Translations under genes and position numbers: made by a program | Part shown: one piece after another, positions 1 to 7,536 of the stretch | Layout of the letters: each line of letters opens with the position of its first letter | Position numbering within the stretch: position 1 is the stretch's first letter | NCBI RefSeq assembly: GCF_016907755.1 | Contig: NZ_JAFBCN010000001.1 | Coordinates: forward strand, 496,001-560,000 | Source: Cellulosimicrobium cellulans | GTDB taxonomy: Bacteria > Actinomycetota > Actinomycetes > Actinomycetales > Cellulomonadaceae | Length of the DNA: 64,000 nucleotides | Direction of reading: 5' to 3' | Notes under the pieces: model-generated | What the model saw: the letters and a program-made list of their open reading frames with translations, nothing else | Told to the model about the DNA's origin: nothing | Databases searched by the model: none

Positions 1-1
1 G

Positions 2-55
2 GTGCTCAGCCCCGCGGAGTTCGAGGCGCAGAAGTCCCGCATCCTCGCGGACTGA
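2..55 (+). CDS. C-terminal end of a SHOCT-domain protein (partial)
   Basis: Only the last 17 codons and a TGA stop lie in the window. The encoded tail VLSPAEFEAQKSRILAD has the pattern of the SHOCT motif (hydrophobic-S/T-x-E-E-F-E-x-K/Q-x-x-IL), a roughly 30-residue helical hairpin that closes many small actinobacterial proteins. The main body lies left of position 1, so its function cannot be told. A terminator-like hairpin follows directly. Confidence 0.6.
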   Translation: MLSPAEFEAQKSRILAD

Positions 56-63
56 CGCGCGCC

Positions 64-100
64 GTCCACCGTCCCGGGAGCGACGTCCGGGGCGGTGGAC
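64..100 (+). terminator. Hairpin terminator after the SHOCT gene
   Basis: Positions 64-77 pair with 87-100 over 14 bp (arm GTCCACCGTCCCGG, one T-G wobble) around a 9-nt loop. There is no U tract, as is common in actinobacteria. It lies 9 nt after the stop of the SHOCT gene and before gadB, so it probably separates the two transcripts. Confidence 0.6.
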
Positions 101-147
101 CCACCCGTCGACCGAGCCGGACCTCCGGCGTGTCGGAAGGAACCAGC

Positions 148-1518
148 ATGACCGACGAGCAGCACGTCCTGCGCCCGACCTACACCCGACCCGGCGTGCG
201 GGCGGTCGCGCCACGCTTCACCATGCCGGACGCGGAGATGGAGCCGACGTCCGCCTACCAGGTCGTCCACGACGAGGTGATGCTCGACGGCAACTCGCGC
301 CTCAACCTCGCGACGTTCGTCGCGACGTGGATGGGCGACGAGGCGGACCGCCTCTACGCCGAGGTCTACGACAAGAACATGGTCGACAAGGACGAGTACC
401 CGCGCACGGCGGCGGTCGAGGAGAACTGCTGGCGCATCCTCGGGTCGTTGTGGAACGTGCCGGACGTGCAGGACTGCATCGGCACGTCGACGATCGGGTC
501 GTCCGAGGCGTGCATGCTCGGGGGCCTCGCGCTCAAGCGGCGCTGGCAGCTCGCGCGGCGGGCGGCGGGCAAGCCGGCGGACCGGCCGAACCTCATCATG
601 AGCTCGGCCGTGCAGGTGTGCTGGGAGAAGTTCTGCAACTACTTCGAGGTGGAGGCGCGGTACGTGCCGATCTCGGAGGAGCACCCGTGCCTCGACGGCA
701 GCGACCTCGAGAAGTACGTCGACGAGAACACGATCGGTGTCGTCGCCATCATGGGCGTGACGTACACGGGCATGTACGAGCCCGTGAAGGAGATCGCGGC
801 CGTGCTCGACGCGCTCCAGGAGCGCACCGGCCTCGACGTCCCGATCCACGTCGACGGCGCGTCCGGCGCCATGATCGCGCCGTTCCTCCAGCCGGAGATC
901 GAGTGGGACTTCCGCCTGGAGCGCGTGCACTCGATCAGCACGTCGGGGCACAAGTACGGGCTCGTGTACCCCGGGGTCGGCTGGGTCGTGTGGCGCACGC
1001 TCGACGCGCTGCCCGAGGAGCTGGTCTTCCGGGTGAGCTACCTCGGCGGGAACATGCCGACGCTCGCCCTCAACTTCTCGCGCCCGGGCGCCCAGGTGCT
1101 GCTCCAGTACTTCCAGTTCCTGCGGCTGGGCCGGGAGGGCTACACCGCGATCCAGCAGGAGTGCCAGGACGTCGCCAAGTACCTCGCGCACGGGATCGAG
1201 GAGATCGGCGCCTTCGACCTGTGGAACGACGGGTCGGACATCCCGGTGTTCGCGTGGCGGCTCAAGCCGGGCCACACGGAGAACTGGGACCTCTACCACC
1301 TCTCGGACCGGCTGCGCATGAAGGGCTGGCTGGTCCCCGCCTACCCGATGCCCGACGACCTCGCGGACCTCACCGTGCAGCGGATCGTCGTGCGCAACGG
1401 CGTGAGCCGCGACCTCGCCGACGACCTCCTGGAGGACATCCGGGTCGAGACGGAGTGGCTCGACGGGCTCACGTCGCCCATGCCCGCCGAGGGCAAGCGC
1501 TCGGGCTTCCACCACTGA
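148..1518 (+). CDS. gadB: Glutamate decarboxylase (PLP-dependent)
   Basis: Cytoplasmic pyridoxal-phosphate enzyme converting L-glutamate to 4-aminobutyrate and CO2 with uptake of a proton, usually linked to acid resistance or GABA metabolism. The 456-residue product has the usual GadB length (about 460). Seen in sequence: the group II decarboxylase motif HVDGASGAMIAPF and the PLP-lysine motif STSGHKYG, with the Schiff-base lysine at about residue 269. I chose ATG 148 because GGAAGGA lies at the right distance upstream; an in-frame GTG at 130 would place that Shine-Dalgarno inside the gene. A small membrane protein gene starts 5 nt after the stop, so the two are probably co-transcribed. No glutamate/GABA antiporter (gadC) is visible. 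Confidence 0.93.
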   Translation: MTDEQHVLRPTYTRPGVRAVAPRFTMPDAEMEPTSAYQVVHDEVMLDGNSRLNLATFVATWMGDEADRLYAEVYDKNMVDKDEYPRTAAVEENCWRILGSLWNVPDVQDCIGTSTIGSSEACMLGGLALKRRWQLARRAAGKPADRPNLIMSSAVQVCWEKFCNYFEVEARYVPISEEHPCLDGSDLEKYVDENTIGVVAIMGVTYTGMYEPVKEIAAVLDALQERTGLDVPIHVDGASGAMIAPFLQPEIEWDFRLERVHSISTSGHKYGLVYPGVGWVVWRTLDALPEELVFRVSYLGGNMPTLALNFSRPGAQVLLQYFQFLRLGREGYTAIQQECQDVAKYLAHGIEEIGAFDLWNDGSDIPVFAWRLKPGHTENWDLYHLSDRLRMKGWLVPAYPMPDDLADLTVQRIVVRNGVSRDLADDLLEDIRVETEWLDGLTSPMPAEGKRSGFHH

Positions 1519-1523
1519 CGGTC

Positions 1524-2177
1524 GTGGACCGGCGGGAGCGTCGTCTGCGGCGCGAGGCGTGGGGGTTCGCGGTCGGGTCGCTGTGCTTCCTCGTCGGGGC
1601 GCTCCCGCCCTACGCCGACGCCGTGGGCGCGGTCGCCACGAACGTCACGTTCGTCGTCGGCGCGGTGTTCTTCACCGCCGCCGCGTTCGTGCAGCTCGGC
1701 CTCAGCGGGCGGCGCCCGCCGCGCGCCGGGACGCACCCGGCCGACCGCTGGGACTGGTGGGCGGCGGCCGTCCAGCTCGTCGGGACGCTGTGCTTCAACG
1801 TGAGCACGACGGCGGCCCTCGTCGCGGCGGTCGACGACCCGGCGGCGCTCGGCGCGGGCTGGAAGCCGGACGCCTACGGCTCCGTGGCGTTCCTCGTCTC
1901 GTCCGCGTTCGCCGTCGTGGCGACGCGCGACCGGGGTCACCTGTGGGACGTCGACGCCCGTACCTGGCACGGCACGTGGCTCAACCTGGTCGGCTCCGTC
2001 GCGTTCGGCGCGTCGGCCGTCGGTGCGTACGTCTCGCCGGCCACGGGCACCTACGTGAGCGAGTGGTGGGACGACGCCGGCACGCTCGTCGGGGCGGTGT
2101 GCTTCCTCGTCGCGGCGCTGCTGTCGCGGCGGTCGGTCGACGCGCCCTCGCCGAGCGACGCGCTCCCGGCCGGGTGA
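1524..2177 (+). CDS. Six-helix integral membrane protein of unknown function
   Basis: A 217-residue protein starting at GTG 1524, five bases after the gadB stop, so likely translationally coupled to it. It has about six hydrophobic segments. Four of them share a pattern like VG-S/T-LCF-x-V (for example VGSLCFLVGAL and VGTLCFNV), suggesting internal duplication; this resembles YrhK-type membrane proteins, a tentative match. No catalytic motif was seen. Its only functional clue is the gadB neighbour. The stop is embedded in a strong bidirectional hairpin shared with the convergent sialidase gene. Confidence 0.7.
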   Translation: MDRRERRLRREAWGFAVGSLCFLVGALPPYADAVGAVATNVTFVVGAVFFTAAAFVQLGLSGRRPPRAGTHPADRWDWWAAAVQLVGTLCFNVSTTAALVAAVDDPAALGAGWKPDAYGSVAFLVSSAFAVVATRDRGHLWDVDARTWHGTWLNLVGSVAFGASAVGAYVSPATGTYVSEWWDDAGTLVGAVCFLVAALLSRRSVDAPSPSDALPAG

Positions 2178-2208
2178 CGCACGTCGGGGTGCGTCGCTCG
2201 GCCGGGAG
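2163..2208. terminator. Bidirectional terminator between the convergent gadB unit and nanH
   Basis: Two nested inverted repeats form one long stem. The outer arm is 2163-2172 (CTCCCGGCCG) with 2199-2208, the inner arm 2176-2182 (GACGCAC) with 2189-2195, and the 3-nt junctions can also pair through wobbles. The loop is 6 nt. It spans the stop of the membrane protein gene and lies 13 nt past the nanH stop, so it can serve both convergent transcripts. Confidence 0.65.
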
Positions 2209-2220
2209 GGCGTCGTCCGG

Positions 2221-4437
2221 TCAGGCGCAGGTCGCCGCCGCGTAGCCCGCGTCCAGCGAGGCGTCCCCGACCGCGGCGCTCGCGGCCCCGGCGTCGACCG
2301 TCGCCGCGCGCGCGGCGAACGACTGGTACGCGGAGCTCCCCGGCTGCACGCCGCTGACCGTGCGCTGCCCGTAGGGCGTGGTCAGCGTGATGTCGGCGGC
2401 CTCGTCGCCGGTGTTCTGCGCCGTGACGGCGACGTAGGGCCGCCCCGCGAGGCAGCGGGACGTCGCGCGGACCTCGAGCGCGGGGGACGCGGCACCGAGC
2501 TCGACCGTCGGACCGTCGAGCTCGACGACGGTCACGCTCGACCCCGACGTGGAGGTCCAGGTCGTGTCGGGCGTGAACGACCCGCGGTCGAGGTCGGCCC
2601 GGGTCACCACGTGGTGCGCGAACGTGCACGTGTACGACCCTTCCGCCGGCAGGGTGCGGTAGCGGCAGTTCTGGGCCGCGTTCGCGGGGTCGAGCCCGGC
2701 GAGGTTCCCGGTCGGGACCACGGAGGTCGCCGCCGTGGACAGGTTGCGCACCGTGTAGGTGAACCGCAGGACGTCGCCGACGGCGTACGCGTCCTGCGGG
2801 TTCGCGTGCGCGCCCTGCACCGCGATGTTCCCGGGCGCCCCGAAGTAGACGCCCGGCCCCTCGTGCTCGACCGTCGTCACGGTCGTACCCGACGTCGACG
2901 TCCACGTCGTGGTCGGGGCGAAGAAGCCGACGTCGAGGTCGGCCTGCGTGACCGTGTGCCGCGCGGACGTGCACGTGTAGGCCGCGCGCGCCGCGAGGTC
3001 GCGGAAGCGGCAGTTCGGCGCGCCCTGGGCGGGGTCGAACCGCTCGAGGTCCCCGGTCGGGGAGACGGTCGTGACGGCGTCGGACAGGTTCGTGACGGTG
3101 AACGCGTACGTGACGACGTCGCCGACGGCGTACCCGCCCGCGGGGGCGGTGCTCGTCACGCTCGCGCGCGTGACCTCGATGTCGCCGGGCGTGCTGCTCG
3201 GCGCGGCGAGGAGCCAGTCGTGGTCGAGCTTGGCGAACCGGATGCCGCCGCCCCCGCCGTCGGGCTCGTAGAGCAGGCCGACCGTGCCGTCGGGGAGCGT
3301 CGCGAGCGTCGAGTACGCCATGCCTCCCGGCTGGAAGACGCGCGCGACGGGCCACGTCTCGCCGTCGTCGTAGCTCATCCGGACGGTGCCGTTGACGCGG
3401 CCGGACTGCGACGCCGCGTTCGAGAAGAGGAGCACCTTGGCCTCGTCGGAGCCCTGCGGCGCGTTCGGGTACGCCCGCACGATCGCGGCGTTGTTCGTCG
3501 GGTCGGGCAGCTCGCGGTCGAGGGTCACGGCGCCGTACGTGACGCCGCCGTCGGTCGAGTAGGCCACCTTGCGGAAGCCCGAGCGCGCCGAGTCGCGCGA
3601 GTTGAGCATGACCCGCCCGTCCGAGAGCTCCACGGTCTTGTTCTCGTCCATGCCGGTGCCGACAGGGGTCCCGACCTGCCAGGTCGCGCCGTGGTCGTCG
3701 GAGTAGACGGAGACGGCCTGGAACTGCCCCGAGCCGTTGATGATCGTGTACTGCTGCACCAGGCGCCCCGCGTGCTCGCCGTAGCGGAGCTGGATGCCCT
3801 GACCCGAGGCGGCGAAGCGCGAGCGCCAGCCCAGGTCGGCCGTGACGTCCGCGGTGATGGTGCGGTGCGTCCACGTGCGCCCGTCGTCCGTCGAGGCGGA
3901 GACGTTCGCATGGATGACGTCGCGCGCGGCCGGGTCGACGCCGGGCTGGGAGCCGCCGAAGCCCTGGTCGTACGACTTCACGTGAAAGTTGAAGACGGTC
4001 CCCGTCTCGCGGTCCACGACGTAGCTCGGGTCCGAGTAGCCCTCGATCGGCGCGGTGGTCTTCCCGGCCGCGACGACCTCCTGCGGGCCCCACGTGACAC
4101 CTGCGTCGGTGGAGCGGCGCTGGAGGATCGAGTTCGGCCCGGGGGAGTCGGCCGCGGTGGGGCGGCCGTCGTAGGAGGCGAGGACGTCGCCGTTGGGCGC
4201 CACGGTGAGCGCCGGGATGCGGTAGTTGGGGAAGCCGCCCTGGCCGTTGGTCGCGAGCTGCTGCTCGGCGAACGTGCCCGGGCCACCGGTCGCGGGAGCG
4301 AGGTCGTGGTCCGGTGCGAGGGCCGTGTGGTGGGCCGCCGCCGTCGTGACGGGGACGACGGCGCCGCTCACCCCGAGCGCGAGCGCGGTGGCGAGGGTCA
4401 GCGCGCGGCGCGCGGGTCTGCGGAGGTGTCCGATCAT
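2221..4437 (-). CDS. nanH: Secreted exo-alpha-sialidase (GH33) with accessory C-terminal modules
   Basis: Releases terminal sialic acids from glycoconjugates outside the cell, feeding the nan operon at 5.7-17.9 kb. The product is 738 residues: signal peptide (about 1-36), six-bladed GH33 catalytic domain (about 48-412), two tandem repeats of about 110 residues (418-530 and 530-640) and an 83-residue C-terminal module. Seen: the RIP motif at 73-75, five Asp boxes (109-116, 182-189, 246-253, 294-301, 355-362), candidate arginine-triad members R73, R281 and R348, the tyrosine nucleophile candidate Y375 and E391. Start ATG 4437 follows GGAAGGAAC. A TTGACC/TACCTT promoter (17-bp spacer) and a perfect palindrome lie upstream. 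The C-terminal module recurs in the protein at 43.2-47.5 kb. No sortase motif was seen, so it is probably released or bound through its C-terminal modules. Confidence 0.95.
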   Translation of the reverse strand: MIGHLRRPARRALTLATALALGVSGAVVPVTTAAAHHTALAPDHDLAPATGGPGTFAEQQLATNGQGGFPNYRIPALTVAPNGDVLASYDGRPTAADSPGPNSILQRRSTDAGVTWGPQEVVAAGKTTAPIEGYSDPSYVVDRETGTVFNFHVKSYDQGFGGSQPGVDPAARDVIHANVSASTDDGRTWTHRTITADVTADLGWRSRFAASGQGIQLRYGEHAGRLVQQYTIINGSGQFQAVSVYSDDHGATWQVGTPVGTGMDENKTVELSDGRVMLNSRDSARSGFRKVAYSTDGGVTYGAVTLDRELPDPTNNAAIVRAYPNAPQGSDEAKVLLFSNAASQSGRVNGTVRMSYDDGETWPVARVFQPGGMAYSTLATLPDGTVGLLYEPDGGGGGIRFAKLDHDWLLAAPSSTPGDIEVTRASVTSTAPAGGYAVGDVVTYAFTVTNLSDAVTTVSPTGDLERFDPAQGAPNCRFRDLAARAAYTCTSARHTVTQADLDVGFFAPTTTWTSTSGTTVTTVEHEGPGVYFGAPGNIAVQGAHANPQDAYAVGDVLRFTYTVRNLSTAATSVVPTGNLAGLDPANAAQNCRYRTLPAEGSYTCTFAHHVVTRADLDRGSFTPDTTWTSTSGSSVTVVELDGPTVELGAASPALEVRATSRCLAGRPYVAVTAQNTGDEAADITLTTPYGQRTVSGVQPGSSAYQSFAARAATVDAGAASAAVGDASLDAGYAAATCA

Positions 4438-4515
4438 GCCGTTCCTTCCGGTCGGTGCTCGGCGCGGCGGGTACGACGTGGAACGCGGCGACGCTGCCGA
4501 GGATGCTTGAACAGA

Positions 4516-4568
4516 TGACGTCAGATGTCTGACGTCAGGAAGGTAGCCCGGAAGGATGGAGGGGTCAA
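4516..4568 (-). promoter_or_regulatory. nanH promoter with palindromic GntR-type operator
   Basis: Reading the minus strand, TTGACC (4568-4563) and TACCTT (4545-4540) are separated by 17 bp and make a good housekeeping promoter. Starting 3 nt after the -10 is a perfect 10+2+10 inverted repeat (4516-4537, arm TGACGTCAGA, centre TG), placed to cover the transcription start. Its sequence ACGTCAGACATC recurs upstream of the nan regulator and transporter genes at 9400-9411. Repression by the GntR protein encoded at 8603-9358 is inferred from this shared site. Confidence 0.7.
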
Positions 4569-4658
4569 GGGGTACGGCAAGGGGTACGGACATCACGACG
4601 CCCGTCGGTCGCAGGGGCTGCGGCCGGCGGGCGTCGAGGAGGGAGGTGCGGGGCGGGA

Positions 4659-5333
4659 TCAGCTCCGGCGCGCGCGCCGCGACAGGAGCACGATGGCGGC
4701 GCCCACCGCGGCGAGCCCCGCGGCGAGCGCCGCGTACAGCCCGACCGTCGCGCCGGTCTCCGCCAGGCTCGGGTTCTGCGCGGACGCGCTCACCTCGTTC
4801 GACACCGGGACGACGCCGGCCGGGTCGTCCTGCCCGGGCGGGTTCGTCGCGCAGTCGGGCGACGAGGGCGGGTAGACCGTGGTCACGAGGACGTGCGGGT
4901 TGACCTCGAAGCTCACGTCGACGGCGGGGCGGACCCAGTCGTACTCGTCGCCCTCGACCCACTCGCCGTCCTCGAGGCGCCACCCCGGCCAGTCGACACC
5001 CTTGCCCTGGTCGTCCACGACGGCGCCCGGCCACAGCAGGCGGCCCTGGAGCGGCAGCCCGGACCGGACGACGCTCTCGCCGTCGGGGTTGATCCAGGTG
5101 ACCGTCACGGTGTCGTGGTCGGTGCCCTCGACCTCGATCGCGTAGTCGAGGTACGCGGCGTCCTGCTCGCACGCCGAGACGAGCGTCGTGAGGCGCATCG
5201 ACGGCTGGGACGGCACATACGTGTCGTCCTCGGCGGCGTGGGCGGCCGGGCCGGCGAGGAGAGCGGCGGAGGCGGCGAGGGCGGCGGCTGTGGCGGCCCG
5301 CACCAGGGTGCGGCGTCCGGTCGTGGTGCTCAT
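4659..5333 (-). CDS. LAXTG-type sortase-anchored surface protein
   Basis: A 224-residue exported protein. It has an N-terminal signal peptide (cleavage near residue 34), an extracellular domain of about 150 residues with no recognised family, and a classical cell-wall sorting signal: LAETG, then a hydrophobic stretch of about 20 residues and the tail SRRARRS. LA-x-TG is the motif used by class E sortases of high-GC Gram-positives, so the protein is probably linked to peptidoglycan. No sortase gene is present in the window. The start ATG 5333 follows GACGGGAACC. It lies between nanH and nagB on the same strand, but gaps of 221 and 338 nt on either side suggest its own transcript. The folded part, rich in Trp, Asp and Glu, might be adhesive, which is speculation. 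Confidence 0.8.
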   Translation of the reverse strand: MSTTTGRRTLVRAATAAALAASAALLAGPAAHAAEDDTYVPSQPSMRLTTLVSACEQDAAYLDYAIEVEGTDHDTVTVTWINPDGESVVRSGLPLQGRLLWPGAVVDDQGKGVDWPGWRLEDGEWVEGDEYDWVRPAVDVSFEVNPHVLVTTVYPPSSPDCATNPPGQDDPAGVVPVSNEVSASAQNPSLAETGATVGLYAALAAGLAAVGAAIVLLSRRARRS

Positions 5334-5536
5334 GGTGGTTCCCGTCGGGTCGTGGTCGGTCGAGCGCGACGGGTACCGTCCTGAGGGCGCGACCGTGCCG
5401 CCGCCGGACGGGCGGTTCGGGGCAGCAAGGGCGCGGGCGTGTCGGACGCGTGAGGCGGCACCGCCGTGATCGCCGGTGCCCGCGCTGGCAGGGGGCTGAT
5501 CGCACGGGCACCGGCTGGCCCCCACGCTAGACAGGC

Positions 5537-5556
5537 AACTGGACGGCCGTCCAGTT
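5537..5556. promoter_or_regulatory. Perfect 20-bp palindrome, TetR-operator-like
   Basis: The half site AACTGGACGG is followed directly by its exact reverse complement. The ACTGGACG/CGTCCAGT layout is typical of operators bound by TetR-family repressors in actinobacteria. It lies about 200 nt upstream of the LAXTG protein start and about 115 nt past the nagB stop. No TetR-family gene is present in the window, so the regulator would act in trans. Confidence 0.55.
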
Positions 5557-5583
5557 CGATCGCGGGTGAATCCCCGCGCCGAG

Positions 5584-5601
5584 AACGACATCCGTGTCGT
5601 T
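5584..5601. promoter_or_regulatory. Short inverted repeat downstream of nagB
   Basis: AACGACA (5584-5590) and TGTCGTT (5595-5601) are perfect 7-bp arms around a 4-nt centre. The arms are much less GC-rich than the surroundings, which is unusual for a terminator here, so an operator is as likely as a weak nagB terminator. Confidence 0.35.
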
Positions 5602-5671
5602 ATCCGGTCGAAAGCGACAGCAAGGTCGTGCTCGACGCGGGGCGGGGCCGTTCTCGGGAGTCGACGACCCG

Positions 5672-6454
5672 CTAGAGGCCCTGCCAGTCCGGCTTGGACG
5701 CGTACGTCTGGCGGTAGTAGTCCCCGAGCTGCAGGCGCGAGGCCGCCGCGTCGTCGACCAGCACCGTCGCGTGCGGGTGCATCTGCATGATCGTCGCGGG
5801 CCACAGCGCCGAGATCGGGCCCTCCACGAGCTGGTGCACCGCCTCCGCCTTGCCCTTGCCCGTCGCCAGCAGCACCAGGTGCCGCGCCGACATGATCGTC
5901 GCGAGCCCCTGCGTCAGGCAGTGCCGCGGCACCCGGTCCACGTCGTCGCCGAAGAACCGCGCGTTGTCCTCACGCGTCTGCGCCGTCAACGTCTTGATCC
6001 GCGTGCGCGACGCCAGCGACGACCCCGGCTCGTTGAACGCGATGTGCCCGTCCGTCCCGATCCCCAGGATCTGCAGGTCCACACCCCCGGCCCCCGCGAT
6101 CGACTCCTCGTACGCCGCGCACGCCGCGACCAGGTCCTCGGCGTTGCCGTCCGGGCCCTGCACCGCGCCCGGGGCGAAGTCCACCCGCGAGGCGATCTCC
6201 GTCTCGATCACGTTCCGGTACCGCTCGGGGTGCTCCGCGGGCAGGCCCACGTACTCGTCGAGCATGAACGCCCGCACGCCCGCGAACGACAACCCGTCCT
6301 CACGGTGACGGCGCGCCAGCTCGTCGTACACCTTCAGCGGCGAGGAACCCGTCGCCAGCCCCAGCACCGCCTCCGGCCGCGACCGCACCACCTCCTCGAT
6401 CGCGTCCGCAGCCAGCACCGCCAACCGCTCCGCAGGAGCGATCACGACCTCCAT
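5672..6454 (-). CDS. nagB: Glucosamine-6-phosphate deaminase
   Basis: Converts glucosamine-6-phosphate to fructose-6-phosphate and ammonia, the last step of amino-sugar and sialic-acid catabolism before glycolysis. The 260-residue product has the usual family length. Seen motifs: GLATGSSP (sugar-phosphate loop), FMLDEYVGL, and GIGTDGHIAFNEPGSSL, which carries the general-base Asp and the catalytic His. The ATG at 6454 shares one base with the stop of the upstream oxidoreductase, so it is the last gene of a four-gene minus-strand operon beginning with the GntR regulator. It would receive product from NanA-NanK-NanE after deacetylation, but nagA is not in this window. Confidence 0.93.
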   Translation of the reverse strand: MEVVIAPAERLAVLAADAIEEVVRSRPEAVLGLATGSSPLKVYDELARRHREDGLSFAGVRAFMLDEYVGLPAEHPERYRNVIETEIASRVDFAPGAVQGPDGNAEDLVAACAAYEESIAGAGGVDLQILGIGTDGHIAFNEPGSSLASRTRIKTLTAQTREDNARFFGDDVDRVPRHCLTQGLATIMSARHLVLLATGKGKAEAVHQLVEGPISALWPATIMQMHPHATVLVDDAAASRLQLGDYYRQTYASKPDWQGL

Positions 6455-7536
6455 CAGACCCTCGCCTCCTCGGGCACCGTCCGGTGCTCCACCGTCACGA
6501 CGTCGCTCGCCTCGACCGAGCGGTACGCCGCGTCGATCACCGCGAGCGTCGCGCGCGCCTCCTCGATGCCGTAGTCCGGCCGCTCGCCGGCCAGGACCGC
6601 CCCGACGACGTGCCGCAGGTACGCCGCGGCGGCGACCTGCCCGGCGTCGGGGGCGAGCGTCGTGCGCCCGTCCGCCCCGTACCGCGCGACGGCGGGCGCG
6701 TCGTCGTCCCCGACCGCGTGGCCGTGCGACCCGAGCAGGCGCACGGACGACGTGGTCGGCGTGCCGCCCGGCGCGAACGGGACGCGGCCGAGCGTGACGG
6801 TCGCGGTGACGCCGCGGTCCAGCCCGAGCGTGACGACCGCCGTGTCCTCGACCCCGGCCTCGCGGTGCGGGTCGAGGAACAGCGCGCCCGTGAACGCGTG
6901 CACCTCGACCGTCCGCAGCCCGGTGAGGTGGTGTACCGCGTCGGCGCAGTAGCCGAGGAAGTTGAGCAGCTCCCCGCCTCCGGAGAGCGTGCGGTCGACC
7001 ACGAGCTCCGGCCGCTCGACCGACGTCGCGAAGTGCGACCCGGAGGCGAAGAACTCCAGGTCGAGGTGGCGCGGCAGGCCCACGTGCCCGGCGTCGACCC
7101 AGGCGCGCAGGCGGCGCAGGGCGGGCGCGTGCGTGCGGTTCACGACGGCGCACGTGCCGCCCGTGCGGGCGGCCACCGCGGCGAGGCGGTCGGCGCCGGC
7201 GAGCGTCGTCGCGACGGGCTTGTCGACGAGCACGTCGAGCCCCGCCTCCAGCAGCCCCGCCGCGAGGCGCGCGTGCCGGGTCGGCTCGGCGCACACGACG
7301 ACGAGGTCGACGGCGGATACCAGGGCCTCCGCGGCCGACGCCACGTCGGCGACCTCGGCGTACGGCAGACCGACGCTCTCGGCGACGGCGCGCGAGTCCT
7401 CGCGCACCCAGCCGGGCGCGTCCGACTCCTCGACGATGCCGACGAGCTCGACGCGGTCGTCCGCGGCGAGGATCCGCAGGTAGTCGGCCGCGTGGCGCAC
7501 CGCCGACGCGAACGCGACGCGCAGGGTCGTCCTCAC
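6454..7536 (-). CDS. Gfo/Idh/MocA-family NAD(P)-dependent oxidoreductase
   Basis: A 360-residue cytoplasmic oxidoreductase with an N-terminal Rossmann domain (starting RVAFASAVRHAADYL, so the usual GxGxxG loop is poorly conserved) and a C-terminal alpha/beta substrate domain. The EKP-type motif appears as VDKPVAT. GTG 7536 overlaps the stop of the next upstream gene by 4 nt, and the stop overlaps nagB. Family members oxidise or epimerise sugars. Known sialic-acid examples are RgNanOx of Ruminococcus gnavus and NanX/YjhC of E. coli, which convert 2,7-anhydro-Neu5Ac to Neu5Ac. A similar role here is inferred from position only. The weak glycine loop leaves cofactor binding less certain than for its neighbour. 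Confidence 0.8.
   Translation of the reverse strand: MRTTLRVAFASAVRHAADYLRILAADDRVELVGIVEESDAPGWVREDSRAVAESVGLPYAEVADVASAAEALVSAVDLVVVCAEPTRHARLAAGLLEAGLDVLVDKPVATTLAGADRLAAVAARTGGTCAVVNRTHAPALRRLRAWVDAGHVGLPRHLDLEFFASGSHFATSVERPELVVDRTLSGGGELLNFLGYCADAVHHLTGLRTVEVHAFTGALFLDPHREAGVEDTAVVTLGLDRGVTATVTLGRVPFAPGGTPTTSSVRLLGSHGHAVGDDDAPAVARYGADGRTTLAPDAGQVAAAAYLRHVVGAVLAGERPDYGIEEARATLAVIDAAYRSVEASDVVTVEHRTVPEEARV

Larger units (their letters stand above)
5334..5671. other. 338-nt intergenic region upstream of the LAXTG gene
   Basis: No gene is supported here. The stretch carries the 5' region of the minus-strand surface-protein gene and the 3' region of nagB. It holds two clear dyads, listed separately: a 20-bp perfect palindrome at 5537-5556 and an inverted repeat at 5584-5601. 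The rest shows no other structure I can support. Confidence 0.6.

Noticed and set aside
2051-4093. A minus-strand frame overlapping nanH that reads about 680 codons
   Set aside because: It runs in another frame over the sialidase, contains strings of Arg/Ala/Gly only and would bury the terminator at 2163-2208. The nanH frame carries all sialidase motifs.
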